From the NCBI GenBank assembly GCA_963680875.1, contig OY804590.1, forward strand, positions 19,468,640 through 19,532,639: DNA of 64,000 nucleotides. The letters run 5' to 3'. Below, one piece after another: positions 43,843-54,420 of this stretch (positions are counted from its first letter, which is position 1; the number at the start of each line of letters is the position of its first letter). The stretch is from Bathymodiolus brooksi (taxonomy: Eukaryota > Mollusca > Bivalvia > Mytilida > Modiolidae). A program made the translations under genes and the position numbers. Below the pieces are notes generated by a model, which worked only from the letters and a program-made list of their open reading frames with translations, did no database searches and was not told where the DNA came from.

Positions 43843-44572
43843 ATTAAAAAAAAAAGTCCCCAGTTTTCATTTCCAAAGACTGGTTAATGAAGTTACTTTT
43901 TTCTCTTTATTTAGATTAAAATATTCGGTTTAAGAAACTCACAATTATTTTCTAGATTAGAGTAATATTTAAAATCAGGGTTTTCTTTGCAAATACTTTT
44001 GCCAGTAACATTTCTAAGAGTTCCGTTATTTGTACAAGATAATAGAAAATGCTTTTCATCTTCCACCTCTTTACAATGTAGATATAATCTGTGGTAATGT
44101 ATCTGTTTCTATTTGCTTCTTGTGATCACCTACTCTTGCTTCCAAATTAAGAAATGTAAGATACAATTTTCGGTCTAGGTTAATTTCAAAATGGTTTTAC
44201 ATAGATGAAGAATTTATTGTTTCATTTTAGCTCTAAACAAGAACAGAATAAAATGTATTTAAGAATTGTTTAAGATATCAAAGAGGTAACAAGAGGTTAA
44301 AGGTTGTTCCTAATATGCGGTCGTGTTTTAACACCCTGACATCATGGCATATACATATTTATTACATACTTAGTTCAAATAAAGGCATGTATCCACCTTA
44401 TTTGTGTATGGAATTGAGGGACCACTTTTAAATACATTGCTGCGGTAATATGCATAATATCTCAGATTGTAGTGTTGTTGTATTAGAAACAATCACTTAA
44501 GAAAGGGATGTGGTCCAAATGGGGATGAATTAAAATCTCATTGCAATGTACAGATATGTATACAAAATATGT
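43843..44572. other. Non-coding upstream of the PLE frame
   Basis: AT-rich. I saw no PLE 5' repeat or other element. 'agatatcaaagaggtaac' at ~44275 is a possible scrap of a family A terminus. Confidence 0.4.
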
Positions 44573-44845
44573 TTGTTGTTTGTTTGTTTGTTTGTTTGTT
44601 TGATGGTGTTTAACTCCACTTTCAACAATATTTCAGCTATATCGTGGCGGTAAGATTTATTGGTGGAGGAAACGTGAGTACCCGGAAAAAACCACCGACC
44701 TGTCACTTTACCACATATTGTTGTATCGAGTACACCTCGACATGAACGGGGTTCGAACTCACACTTTTAGTGGTGATAGTCACTGATTGCACAGGTAGAT
44801 GCAAATTCAACTACCATACGATCACGACCACGACGGCCTCTCTTT
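44573..44845 (-). mobile_element. tRNA-derived SINE, type E2 (well preserved)
   Basis: The minus strand has A-box region 'gtggtcgtgatcgtatgg', a consensus-like B box in 'gtgagttcgaaccccg', then 'gaggtgtactcgatacaac', the shared core 'ttcctccaccaataaatc' and the end 'ttgttgaaagtggagtta'. It finishes in a (CAAA)n tail, seen on the plus strand as 'tttgtttgtttgtttg' at 44573-44602. Confidence 0.85.
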
Positions 44846-45164
44846 CAGAAAAGTGGTCCAAATGTGCATGCATTACAATCCCATTTACAATGTACAGATA
44901 TATATACAAAATATAAGATGTATGATTGCAAGCAAAACTATGTATAATAATTATGTTTGTCAATATTGTACATGATTTAACACAAAAACATGAGAACTAT
45001 GCTTATTAAAGTGTTCTATTTTACACCAATAATTGTTTTTATGTTATTGTTAAGGGTTAAACACACATTATGCCAACTTACAAGGTCTTCTCAAGATGTA
45101 GTAAAATATAATATACGTCCAATAAAACAAAACAATATTGGAGTGTTATCAATAATAATTAGCG

Positions 45165-45305
45165 ATAAAATGAAAAACAAAATATATCACACTTCGGGAA
45201 CATCCTATCGAAAAATCACAAAAGGAGTCCAAATCGATACCACATACACAACAGCTCACTTTCCTAGCTTGGTACACACACTTCAATAAAAAGTGGCGGG
45301 TTTAA
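45165..45305 (-). mobile_element. Family F PLE-like tail
   Basis: Reverse: 'aaatgaaaaacaaaatatatc', 'gtccaaatcgataccac', 'agcttggtacacacacttc', 'aaaaagtggcgggtttaag'. Confidence 0.7.
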
Positions 45306-45424
45306 GGATCCAATTGTAACAAGTTTACAGAATTAGAATAAAGTAGCAGTTATAAACTTTTATTACCGTTTTAGTTTGGCAAACTTGTGTTGTAATATGT
45401 GCTGATTAAAATTGTGTATAGTTA

Positions 45425-45545
45425 TAATTTTATTTCTAGTGTAAGGCTTTGTCAGTGACTTATGACAGTTAGATGGTTTTCTTTAAGTACTGCAGTTTCA
45501 TCCATTAATATAACTGATCTCCACGAATTAACTGAAATATTGTTA
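45425..45545 (+). mobile_element. Degenerate SINE E2 3' part
   Basis: 'ggctttgtcagtgacttatg', 'catccattaatataactg', 'aactgaaatattgtt'. Strongly diverged and joined to a family C copy. Confidence 0.4.
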
Positions 45546-45609
45546 ATAAAACGTAGATATCTAATATTTAGTGTGCACGACACGTTTCTGGAAACGCCGT
45601 TCACCACTC
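45546..45609 (-). mobile_element. Family C fragment, left of the 30-bp array
   Basis: 'aacgtagatatctaatattt', 'gtgcacgacacgtttctgg'. The minus-strand GAAA box is kept and the CUGAUGA box is replaced by unrelated sequence. Confidence 0.6.
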
Positions 45610-45939
45610 AAAACATAAAGTATGTGAACAAATAAAAACAAAACATAAAGTATGTGAACAAATAAAAACAAAACATAAAGTATGTGAACAAATAAAAACA
45701 AAACATAAAGTATGTGAACAAATAAAAACAAAACATAAAGTATGTGAACAAATAAAAACAAAACATAAAGTATGTGAACAAATAAAAACAAAACATTAAG
45801 CATGTGAACAAATAAAAACAAAACATAAAGTATGTGAACAAATAAAAACAAAACATAAAGTATGTGAACAAATAAAAACAAAACATAAAGTATGTGAACA
45901 AATAAAAACAAAACATTAAGCATGTGAACAAATAAAAAC
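45610..45939. repeat. 30-bp tandem array, 11 units
   Basis: Unit 'aaaacataaagtatgtgaac' plus 'aaataaaaac'. Two of the eleven units carry 'ttaagcatg' variants. Because 30 is a multiple of three, all frames stay open, and the resulting antisense frames of over 100 codons are not genes. Confidence 0.97.
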
Positions 45940-46095
45940 GTAGATATCTAATTTAATACGTACATCGTGATTCTGGAATACTTGTCTTTAGCTACATTCA
46001 GTTAAAATATTAGAAACCAGACAATTTAGAATAACTTGGGAGCTAGTAAAGCAAATGCCCTTAACAGGATAGCCAATATCAGCTATGTCTGCCTA
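45938..46095 (-). mobile_element. Family C fragment, right of the 30-bp array
   Basis: 'aacgtagatatctaatttaat', 'ttctggaatacttgtcttta', 'caggatagccaatatcagc'. Core destroyed. A SINE is inserted at its end. Confidence 0.55.
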
Positions 46096-46278
46096 TTTTG
46101 GTTCGCACCCGGTTTTGTAAATTACAAAAATGGTGCACTCGACTCGCAGCCATAAGTGATAAAGTTTACCAGTTGTTTGCCCCTGGTCGATTGTTCTCGT
46201 CGGGTACTCCGGCTTCTTCTATGGTTGAAATATTACTGAAAGTGGCGCTAAAACACAATAAATCAATCAAACCTATTT
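46096..46278 (+). mobile_element. SINE E1, 5'-truncated
   Basis: 'ttggttcgcacccggttttg' (B box), 'gtgcactcgactcgcag', 'gggtactccggcttcttc', 'gaaagtggcgctaaaacac', 'aatcaatcaaacc' tail. Confidence 0.75.
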
Positions 46279-46344
46279 CGGAAGGAGATTGACCTAAGTT
46301 TTAATACGTTATGTAGAAACTGTAAATTGCAAACAAAATATATC

Positions 46345-46425
46345 GAATAATATTAACGTAGTGTGCACGTCGCGTTTCTGGAATAAGCTTCATCATGTAA
46401 GCTCAAAGTCAAAAGATTGGAAATA
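46345..46425 (-). mobile_element. Family C fragment, core mutated
   Basis: Minus-strand core ATGATGA (C3 to A), GAAA intact, but the cleavage-site T16.1 is A ('cgcgacg'). Confidence 0.6.
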
Positions 46426-46457
46426 AACCATATTAGTGCCGAATATATATTTATCCT

Positions 46458-46599
46458 GCAATCAGTACATTTGCTGTACAAATATGCTATACGAATAAAT
46501 TTTTGCTTTATTCGTACTAGACGAATACACTTTTCGTACTATACGAATAAACTTTTCAGCCTTCGTATTACATATTTGTACAGCAAATGTACTGATTGC
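46458..46599. repeat. Long hairpin with perfect 28-bp arms
   Basis: 46458-46485 ('gcaatcagtacatttgctgt'...) and 46572-46599 are exact inverse copies. The 86-nt interior holds a second inverted pair, 'tacgaataaa' (46490-46499) and 'tttattcgta' (46507-46516), and several 'acgaata' motifs. Confidence 0.95.
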
Positions 46600-46860
46600 T
46601 GATGAAGCTTGTCGGTCAAGCGAAATATCCGTCGATTTAATTATAATTATAGTCTTTTTGTAGACTTATAGTTATTTTTGTTACATTTTAACATCTTTTT
46701 ATGATATCGTTGTGCTAACATTTTAGACGTTTATATATCATTTTTGTTTGTTTGCACAGTATCGTTAACACTTGTTTCCGATCCGACATCTCGTAGGTTC
46801 ATACGTTGGCTACTTTTTCAGACGTTTACATATATATATATATATGTGAATATAACTACA
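46600..46860. other. Ribozyme-like motif and AT microsatellite
   Basis: Directly after the hairpin comes 'ctgatgaagcttgtcgg' then 'tcaagcgaaa' (starting at 46598-46600): a CUGAUGA box, a perfect 5-bp stem II (gcttg/caagc) and GAAA. No matching stem I was found. A (TA)n run lies at about 46832-46848. Confidence 0.45.
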
Positions 46861-47194
46861 ACCCCAATCTTCATACTAATCTAAGGTTAATACATGGAAA
46901 GTTCCAACTCATAGCTTCCTAACAGGTGACCCCGATAGAAGAGATTTCTAGCTTACATAAACTTTATAAAAATCAATGCTATCATACTGAGATTAAAATA
47001 TTATTGTGTGAAAATATTCAAACACACCAATATCATAGTCTTAAGGTGTAAAAATAATAATTACTTGTTTCAAAAACAGATCTACTAACATTATAGGGTT
47101 GTTTTAGCCTACCACCTGGCCATTTTGTGTCAAATAATACCTTTCAAACATCATTTTCTGAAACGTACGCGATTCCTCTACGTTGTGTCAGTAG

Positions 47195-47500
47195 TAAAAA
47201 CGTAGATATCAAATTTAGTGCGTACGACGTATTTCTGGAGTAACCTTCATCGGATATTCTCAAAATCGAACGATTGGAGAACCAAGCATTTGTTTAATGT
47301 TTGGGAGCAATGCAAACGAACGCCTAAACATGATATTCAAAATCGGCTACATCCAGCTATACCTGAGGGAGGGGAACTTTAGGTTTGATTAATCAGTACA
47401 TTATTTGGGAGCTGCAGCTTTCAATTATAAATATATATAATCAGCCATGACATTGCCATAGCACCGACAATCGGACGGATGATACCATCGAGAACTGAGT
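47195..47500 (-). mobile_element. Family C hammerhead-like element, long copy
   Basis: Minus strand: the distal motif 'gtatcatccgtccgattg' (47470-47490 region) and 'ggtgctatggcaatgtc', the body 'tcccctccctcaggtat', 'agccgattttgaatatc', then the core CCGATGA (U4 to C), GAAA kept, 'tacgtcgtacgc'. Its length of ~300 bp matches the copy at 27779. Confidence 0.6.
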
Positions 47501-47532
47501 AAGTAATAGTGTGTACATATCTTTATTCTTAT

Positions 47533-47737
47533 AAACCATTGCTTACCCTCCCGGAGCACCTGACTTCACCCCCGGTTTTTAGTTGGGTTCGTGTTACTCG
47601 ATCTTTAGTTGTATATGTATGTTTTGTAGATCGTTGTTTGTACTTTTGTACTTTTTCTTTTGGCCATTGTGTTGTCTGTCCTTCTTCGATATACGGATTA
47701 TGATTATCTCCCTTTGGTATCTTCTAACTCCTCTTAC
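47533..47737 (+). mobile_element. PLE family A 3' tail
   Basis: 'ttaccctcccggagcacctg', 'ggttttt', 'ttcgtgttactcgatcttta', 'gtagatcgttgtttgtac', 'cattgtgttgtctgtcc', 'tcttctaactcctctta'. Confidence 0.85.
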
Positions 47738-48191
47738 AAAGTTATAGGTATACAACGTTTTGACAAATGAATTCATTTCTAACCTTGGTCTTGGTAATTA
47801 ACATGGCTGATACACTGCTCATTTTTTTGGTGGTGTGATAGTGAACATGTTCGCTTCGAGTGGTTCGAAAATTGAGAACAAGTGGCAGAGTCAGTCGCAA
47901 TTAGCCAACAAATTTAACATATGACAAAAACGTGTACAGACATCGATTAATGAATACCCAATTGTTTACGAAAAGTATGTTAATATAATAATAAATCTTA
48001 TAGAATTAATGTATATCGTTCTCGTGTCTTTTGATTGGACTGTCACCTGTTTGTTTTTGATCCGTTCATAGCTCGATGAACATTTTTTTGCATAGCCAGC
48101 ATTAACAAAACGGAAAACTACGATAGTGTCCGATTAAAAATCAGCTTAATAATCAAAATAGGGAAATGATTCAAATTGAAGAATTATAAGT
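47738..48191. other. Non-coding spacer
   Basis: No supported feature. Confidence 0.4.
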
Positions 48192-48289
48192 ATTAAACGG
48201 TTCTTTTCAGGAGTTCATGCATTTATTCAATTTGTGATTGCATCTGCACCGTTTATACATGCATGGAATCCTGAAAAGAAGCGTTTAAT
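48192..48289. repeat. Fold-back repeat with 31-bp arms
   Basis: 48192-48222 ('attaaacggttcttttcagg'...) pairs with 48259-48289 with a few mismatches. The loop is 36 nt. Probably a small fold-back element. Confidence 0.8.
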
Positions 48290-48621
48290 CCTATAATAAA
48301 CTTAGTTTGTCTTCTACCAACCATAGTATCCAAACGACCAGATTCAAAACAATCAACCCCTATAGGAAGATAGTATAATGCAGGAAACAAATTCAGTCTT
48401 TTTCATAAATTCAAACGATTGAAATTATGTTATACTAGTAATAACAAAGGTGATTTGTTTCAATGATCTTTCTAGCTGTTAGTCTGTGTTGTATCTACAT
48501 CTGTTGAACTTAATTAAAGAGTGTAAATTAACCGTCATTAAAGAACTGTTTATTGAATATTAATACATAGGTTGTTTTTAGTGATATATGCACGTCATCG
48601 TCTCTTTATTTCATTTTGCAG

Positions 48622-48671
48622 GTGAAAACATAAAACAACTCTTTGATGTTGACGACTTTACTCACGTATAA
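48622..48671 (+). CDS. Possible short terminal exon
   Basis: An acceptor-like tract 'tttatttcattttgcag' ends at 48621. One frame then encodes ENIKQLFDVDDFTHV and stops at 48669-48671. The peptide looks like ordinary protein, but 15 residues is too little to be sure and no AATAAA follows closely. No upstream exon was identified. Report as a candidate only. Confidence 0.25.
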
Positions 48672-49450
48672 CATGATCTATTAAAATATACATTGATTTT
48701 ATCAAGCTATTATTTAACCTGAAGTGACGGAAATATGAACGCATAGTACTTGTTTATATAAAACTAAAACAAAACATTTGGTGGTCTAGTCTTCTTTTTT
48801 CACTCTCCATGTTTTATTTTCCTGGTTTTGGTTCCGTTAAAGAAGACGTTAGTTATAGAATCGTTAGAAGAAGACAAAAAATATTTATCAATATATCATC
48901 ACTCAGACTTGTGAAAATTTGCATGCAAAAAGTGTTGCTGTTAGTGCCCTATAGCAGATCACAATTATATACACTAGAGAACAATCGAATAACTCATTAA
49001 TTCTAACATTGCTTGAGAAAATAGACACCTGTATGTTAACTATTGAGAAGGTTGTGTTTTTTTTACACAATATTAGATGCCAAAAACTTCTTTAGAGCTA
49101 CATTGCTAGTGACATTTAAACTGATCGGATATCGGTAATAAACCCATGGCGATGACATGTGACACGTTCCTTTCTTTTCCTGAAATTAACCATGATTGAT
49201 TTATATTTCATCGAAATTTACAAGAGAAAATGTCAATTTAGGGAAATCTGGTTTTAAATATATGTCTCATGACCATTTTATATTTTCTTTTACACAATTT
49301 TTATATACATTGATTTTTTTAATGTTCTTTTTGTAACTTGTTTATTTTTGAAAAGGAATAAACTTGTAATGTACACATTTCATTTACATTAGTCAATTAA
49401 ATATTCTTTTTACACCCGTCACACATACTTAGTTCATCACCATTTATATA
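48672..49450. other. AT-rich non-coding stretch
   Basis: A 63-codon frame at 48809-49000 has no supporting signal. Confidence 0.4.
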
Positions 49451-49942
49451 TACAGTCTCTGGTCAAAAGTATTCGGACAAAATGATTTTTTACTATATAT
49501 TTCATATAAAACCACAATTTTTTAAAACATTATTCCAAGGTCAATTCTTGTTCGATTTTGATAAAATTTTTACCAACAGAAGCGAGCACGTACGTCGTTT
49601 TCTGTGATTATTTTACAGTATTTTTTGGGAGCACAGATTTTAAATGTTCATGATTTAAGCACAAACTTAAATTATTTGTCTTCAAAGGTAATATCATTGT
49701 ATTGTATTTTTGACGTTCAAAATTTAGTTTTGTGTTTAAATCGTGAACTCAAAAAAATTATAGATTATAAATTTATGCTAAAATTACAGTGTAAAACTAC
49801 ATTTAATTCTGTTTTTGTAGGTAACAAATCATCAAAATCGAACAAGAGTCGACTTTGGAATAATGTTTTTAAAAAATGTGGTTTTACATTAAATATATAG
49901 TAAAAAATCATTTTGTCCGAATACTTTTGACCAGAGAATGTA
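49451..49942. mobile_element. Tc1/mariner-type MITE with ~115-bp terminal inverted repeats
   Basis: The left end 'tacagtctctggtcaaaag' and right end 'cttttgaccagagaatgta' are inverted copies bounded by TA. The inverted repeats extend over about 115 bp with few mismatches, through 'tattcggacaaaatgatt' to 'ttgttcgattttgat'. The 492-bp element has no transposase. The 98-codon frame inside it (49604-49900) reads through the right repeat and is not a gene. The 'GGTCAAAAGTATTCGGACA' end type is common in Tc1-like elements. Confidence 0.9.
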
Positions 49943-50184
49943 CATCTCTATTTTAACCATGAACATTTGTTAATGCTACTTCAAGAGGCTGCCATTTCAT
50001 GTTGAAGCAATGACCAACTACAGAGGATGATAAGAGACGTGCAGAGTACTTTTTCATATTTATTTCAGAATTAAGAAATAGTAACCCTGCATTCAAGTTT
50101 GGTAAGCTATCCTTTTTAATTTATCCATAAAAATTACCGTTGGAGTGATAAGTCGGAAAACGACTTTTGATAATATTATTTCAT

Positions 50185-50360
50185 TTTCACAATAAAATAA
50201 AAAACAAAAAAATACCACACTGTTAGAGAAAGTTCTAAAATCAAATATCAAAATTGAAGAAAGACGCAAAATTGATACCTTTAACATACAAATACACGAC
50301 CGTTCACTTTCCTGGCTTGGTACAGGTACTTCACAAGAAAAAGTGGCGGGATTACAATGT
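50185..50360 (-). mobile_element. Family F PLE-like tail
   Basis: Reverse: 'ataccacactgttagagaaag', 'aaattgataccttt', 'gttcactttcctggcttgg', 'tacaggtacttcac', 'aaaaagtggcggg'. Confidence 0.8.
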
Positions 50361-50912
50361 AATTATGATCAGATTAAAAATATTAAATTATGATCCTGGG
50401 TGTTATAATGGCGATTATTTTACATTATTTAAGTAATTTCGTTTTTTTCAGGAATAAATCAAAATACCAAGTGAAAACAACCAACCTTCAATAATTAACT
50501 GATAAACACTTTTACAGATAAGGCATCGACTATTTTTATGCTAAAGGGTTGGGGGTAATGTTTCCCCCATGCCAGAAATTTACATTAAAAATCAATAGTT
50601 TCCCTCAAATTGTATGGTAGATAATTCATTTTTTGCATATTTGATGTCAAATTATTCATTTTAAAAAATCATAGCCCCCACTACCTAAAAGTTAAATGGT
50701 TATTACCTAAAGTTGTATAGATTGCATCTCCCCACGTGTAGGGATAGAGCTTGCAGACCGACTGAAAAGGTTTATGTCAATCTAATTATCATACGATCAC
50801 GCACGCTAATCCCTCCCAATCTATCATATAAATTCACCATAATATTGAAGCAAACATTATTGACATCGTCAATAAAATTATAATTTTCAGGTAGATTGTT
50901 ATTTAACCCCAA
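50361..50912. other. Non-coding spacer
   Basis: A degenerate SINE E2 head in reverse may lie at 50745-50810 ('atcatacgatcacgcacgc'). Otherwise nothing. Confidence 0.4.
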
Positions 50913-51400
50913 AACATGAGAGACTATCGAACATTACACTTAGACACAAATTACAGTAAACGTACAGTGCTTTTATTGCTGTTCCACATTTCACAGTCAC
51001 ACCAGGGTCTTCAAAAATGAACAAATAGAATACACAAAGCCGAGTGTGAAAGGTCCTTAGTCTGCAGCAATTGAGTGGTACTCTTTGTTTTCTGTCGATA
51101 GATCTTTGTCGTTCCAATCCTAATTGGTGAATAGAATTATATTTCCCAGAATATAAAACACGGGTAAAGTAATCTTATAAATACCATTATCATTGTGCCC
51201 GACATTGCACCACATGGCTACAAAAATAACGAGAGGGCTACTGTCGGTAAATAGTTAGAAACTGGGACCTTTCACGCTCGGGTTACCATATGATATGTGT
51301 TCATTATTGGTGACCATACTGTAAATGTAGAACAGCAATAAAAGCACTGTTCGTTTATTTTAATTTGTGTCTAAGTGTAATGTTGGATAGTCTCTCATGT
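50913..51400. mobile_element. Inverted-repeat element
   Basis: Left 'aacatgagagactatcgaac' with 'attacacttagacacaaatta' and 'agtgcttttattgctgttc' is matched in inverse at 51310-51400. More inward, 'gagtgtgaaaggtcc' (left) pairs with 'gggacctttcacgctc' (right). A non-autonomous DNA element is likely. The right end runs on into tandem copies of itself. Confidence 0.7.
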
Positions 51401-51765
51401 TCATTTACATCTATATCCTTTCTTACTACAAGCTGTTCCTTTATTTTAATTTGTGTCTAAGTGTAATGTTAGATAGTCTCTTATGTTCTTTTACATCTAT
51501 ATCCTTTATTACTACAAGCTGTTCCTTTACTTTAATGTGTGTCTAAGTGTAATGTTGGATAGTCTCTCATGTTCATTTACATCCATATCTTTTCTTACTA
51601 TAACCTGTTCCTTTACTTGAATGTGTGTCTAAGTGTAATTTTGGATAGTCTCTCATGTTCATTTACATCCATATCTGTTCTTACTACAAGCTGTTCCTCT
51701 ACTTTAATTTATATACCAGTGTAATATTACACACATGTTCATTTACATCGATATGTTTTCTTACT
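51349..51765. repeat. ~86-bp tandem array, 5 units
   Basis: 'gttcctttactttaat'-type starts at 51349, 51434, 51521, 51607 and 51693. Each contains 'gtgtctaagtgtaatgttgg', 'atagtctctcatgttc' and 'atttacatccatatc'. The unit equals the right end of the inverted-repeat element plus flank. Confidence 0.9.
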
Positions 51766-51767
51766 AC

Positions 51768-51870
51768 ATAAACGTTAGAGAGTACGGAAGGGACAATCAA
51801 AAAGGAGAATCCAGAGAAACTGGCAACATACGGTACATAAGATGAAGAAAAACAAAACACAATAAGTTAT
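51768..51870 (-). mobile_element. Family B tail fragment
   Basis: 'cgttagagagtacggaaggg', 'agaatccagagaaactggc', 'agatgaagaaaaacaaaac'. It separates the 86-bp array from further copies of the same unit at 52390. Confidence 0.75.
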
Positions 51871-52389
51871 AAGTTGTTTATTTGAGACATTCTACAGAAC
51901 CATAGAACGTCGATGTGATGTAAGTCAACTGTCCTGACATCATCTGGTTTGTCTCATGATGACTAATTTGAATTTCATGCGCGTGGAGTCAATCTAATAT
52001 AATAGCTTACATTGATGACGAAGTACACTTGATTTGATTACCCCAATAGACCCCCTGTAATACTGAAAAATATTCATCGAAATTAATCGTTTATTTATTT
52101 GTCTGTTACTTATTTTATTCCCTAATTTGCTGAAAATAAACTGTTTTTTTTTTATTCACTTCCTGATGGATTTATGCCGTGCAGACGCCATTATTGATTG
52201 ATTATGTTATTGGTCTTGAAGGAGGTGCTTGCTACAGACAGTCGTGTTACTAGGGTTGGTCAGCTGGAATATGTCACAATTCTATAGTATTAGACCTTAG
52301 AAGATATTGTTAAAAGCCTAATATTATTTACATAACCAATGTATAAATAGCTTTAGTTTTTCAACGGTAGACCATGCTTGTAAGTACAC
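51871..52389. other. Non-coding spacer
   Basis: No supported feature. Confidence 0.4.
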
Positions 52390-52530
52390 TCGGTAATGTT
52401 GGATAGTCTCTCATGTTCATTTACATCCATGTCCTTTCTTACTACAAGCTGTTCCTTTACTTTACTTTGTATCTAAATGTAATGTTGGATAGTCTCTCAT
52501 GTTCATTTACATCCATATCCTTTTCAACAG
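52390..52530. repeat. Further 1.5 units of the 86-bp repeat
   Basis: 'taatgttggatagtctctc' occurs at ~52395 and ~52481 with the same downstream 'atgttcatttacatccat'. Offset ~86 bp. Confidence 0.85.
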
Positions 52531-52811
52531 TAGATCATGCTTGTAAGTATACTTCTCTGTCCAGCTGGTGTCCATGAGAAGAAACAAGACAAATTGTTGA
52601 AATCTAAATTGATTTTGATATATGCAGAAATTATAGCAAAGGTGACCCTACTAAATACATGTTTGTCTGTATTTCTAGTTGAACTGTAATCACAACTTTT
52701 TGATACAACGCTTTCATATTGTTATAACGAATTTAATATTGGAATTAATTAAATGGTAATATTATGAAAGATCCCGTATTGTTAAAAATATTTCCTTAGT
52801 TAAGTGACCGC

Positions 52812-53216
52812 TTAAGATTTACTGGCATAATCTTTAACATTAACTGACATAACATTTAACATTAACTGCCATAACATTTAAGGTTAACTGGCATAACATT
52901 TAAGATTAACTGGCATAACATTTAACATTAACTGACATAACATTTAAGGTTAACTGGCATAGCATTTAAGATTAACTGGCATAACATTTAACATTAACTG
53001 ACATAACATTTTAGGTTAACTGACATAACATTTAAGGTTAACTGGCATAGCATTTAAGATTAACTGGTATAACATTTAACATTAACTGACATAACATTAA
53101 CATTAACTGACATAATATTTAACATTAACTGACATAACAGTTAGCATTAACTGGCATAACAGTTAACATTAACTGACATAACATTTAACATTTAAGATTA
53201 ACTGTCATTACATTTA
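52812..53216. repeat. 22-bp tandem array, about 18 units
   Basis: Units of the form 'taactggcataacatttaag' plus 'at', alternating with 'taactgacataacatttaac' forms. Some 3-4-unit blocks repeat as groups. A few units are shortened. Confidence 0.9.
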
Positions 53217-53626
53217 AGTTTTTCTTCCTTCACCAAGGAAATCCTTAATGCAATCTTAGTTCAAGAAATACTTATTAAGCTGCATTATGCATATACGTTA
53301 GGATGCTAAATTTTCTCTCTATGTTGAAATACTTAATAATTCATTAATGTCTCCTTTTAATTTCCTCCAGGGAAAAAAGACTAAAGCACCATTAATAGAA
53401 TACATGTTTATTTTGTAATTTCTATAGTAATAACAGTAATTAAACCATATGCACCAAGTATATATGTATATAGTCCATAGAACTGAGTTCTCGATTTAGA
53501 ACCATGACAGACATAATTTGCAATAATTAAATACTGACTCGTACAAAAGACAGTATATTGAATGGTTTTAACATAATTCAACATCGACGCTGTTGTTGTC
53601 TTACCTTTGTAATGACACCAATAAAG
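53217..53626. other. AT-rich non-coding spacer
   Basis: No supported feature. Confidence 0.4.
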
Positions 53627-53785
53627 ACATCAAAGGTTAATCACAAACCCAATCGAAGAGGGACAGACAATACAAAGACAAAAAGGCAAACAACGATCTA
53701 CAAAACTAAAGATGTATTGATTGATTGATTGATGTTTAACGTCCAGCGAGCAATTGTTCAGCTATATTCAGGACGACTAAAGATG
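53627..53785 (-). mobile_element. PLE family A tail fragment interrupted by a SINE-like end
   Basis: 'caaaggttaatcacaaaccc', 'cgaagagggacagacaat', 'caaacaacgatctacaaaac'. 'taaagatgta' is interrupted at 53708-53775 by 'ttgattgattgattgatg', 'tttaacgtccagcgagc' and 'tcagctatattcaggacg', and 'actaaagatgtaag' then resumes, i.e. 'actaaagatgta' is duplicated at both sides (target duplication). Confidence 0.65.
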
Positions 53786-53891
53786 TAAGATATATCATCA
53801 AAGAAAAAGTAAGGAAACTTTGATTTCATGGACAACCCCCTCAAACTGGCTTTACCACAATATTCCATAATAATGATGTTTGTTCTGTTTA

Positions 53892-53984
53892 ACAGTAACA
53901 CGATGTGTGCCACTAGTGGAGCAGGATATGTTTATCCTATCGGAATACATCAGCTCACCTCTGGTCGTTTGTGGGGTTCTTGTG
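53892..53984 (+). mobile_element. PLE family A tail piece, forward
   Basis: 'aacacgatgtgtgccactagtg', 'gagcaggatatgtttatcc', 'tttgtggggttcttgtgac'. It faces the reverse-strand copy that starts immediately after it. Confidence 0.75.
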
Positions 53985-54160
53985 ACTTAGAAGAGCTTGA
54001 AATTACCAAAGAGATATTCAGAATCCGTAAATCAAAGAAGGACAGACAACACAATGGTCAAAAGAAAAAATCACAAAAGGACAAACAACGATCTACAAAA
54101 CATACATATAAAATTAAAGATCGAGTAACACGAGCCCCACTAATACCGAGTGTGAACACG
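53985..54160 (-). mobile_element. PLE family A tail piece, reverse
   Basis: 'agaagagcttgaaattacc', 'aatccgtaaatcaaagaagg', 'acagacaacacaatggtc', 'aaattaaagatcgagtaac', 'acgagccccactaataccg'. Forms an inverted junction with 53892-53984. Confidence 0.8.
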
Positions 54161-54239
54161 TTAGTTTTCTATTACTGTCATAGTCAACGGTATATTATTA
54201 TACATGTATAGGAATGAAGTCTGTATTTGTTAAAAAAAC

Positions 54240-54420
54240 CGAACATTACTAAATTAGTGTTGAGGACACGTCTCTGGAATATCCTTTATCAGGTACTCTA
54301 GAGTGGCGCGCTCAGAGTCTAAAGACTGTAAGCCAAACGATACAACAATCTTTAGAAGCAAGTAAACGAAAAAGCCTTACATGTCTAAGTTTACCTATGC
54401 AGGAGGAAGTGATCTTAACA
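54240..54420 (-). mobile_element. Family C fragment, core mutated
   Basis: Minus-strand core CTGATAA (G8 to A) and GAGA for GAAA. 'gaggacacgtctctgg' on the plus strand marks the core. Confidence 0.5.

Noticed and set aside
45561..45931. Open frames over 100 codons on the minus strand
   Set aside because: They come from a 30-bp repeat, a multiple of three, so all frames stay open. The predicted protein is a pure repeat.
49604..49900. 98-codon frame resembling a small gene
   Set aside because: Its end lies in the terminal inverted repeat of a MITE and it has no transposase motif.
52812..53216. Relation of the 22-bp array to the 29-bp satellite (shared 'ctgacataa')
   Set aside because: The shared stretch is only nine bases and the rest of the units differ. 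Chance is likely.
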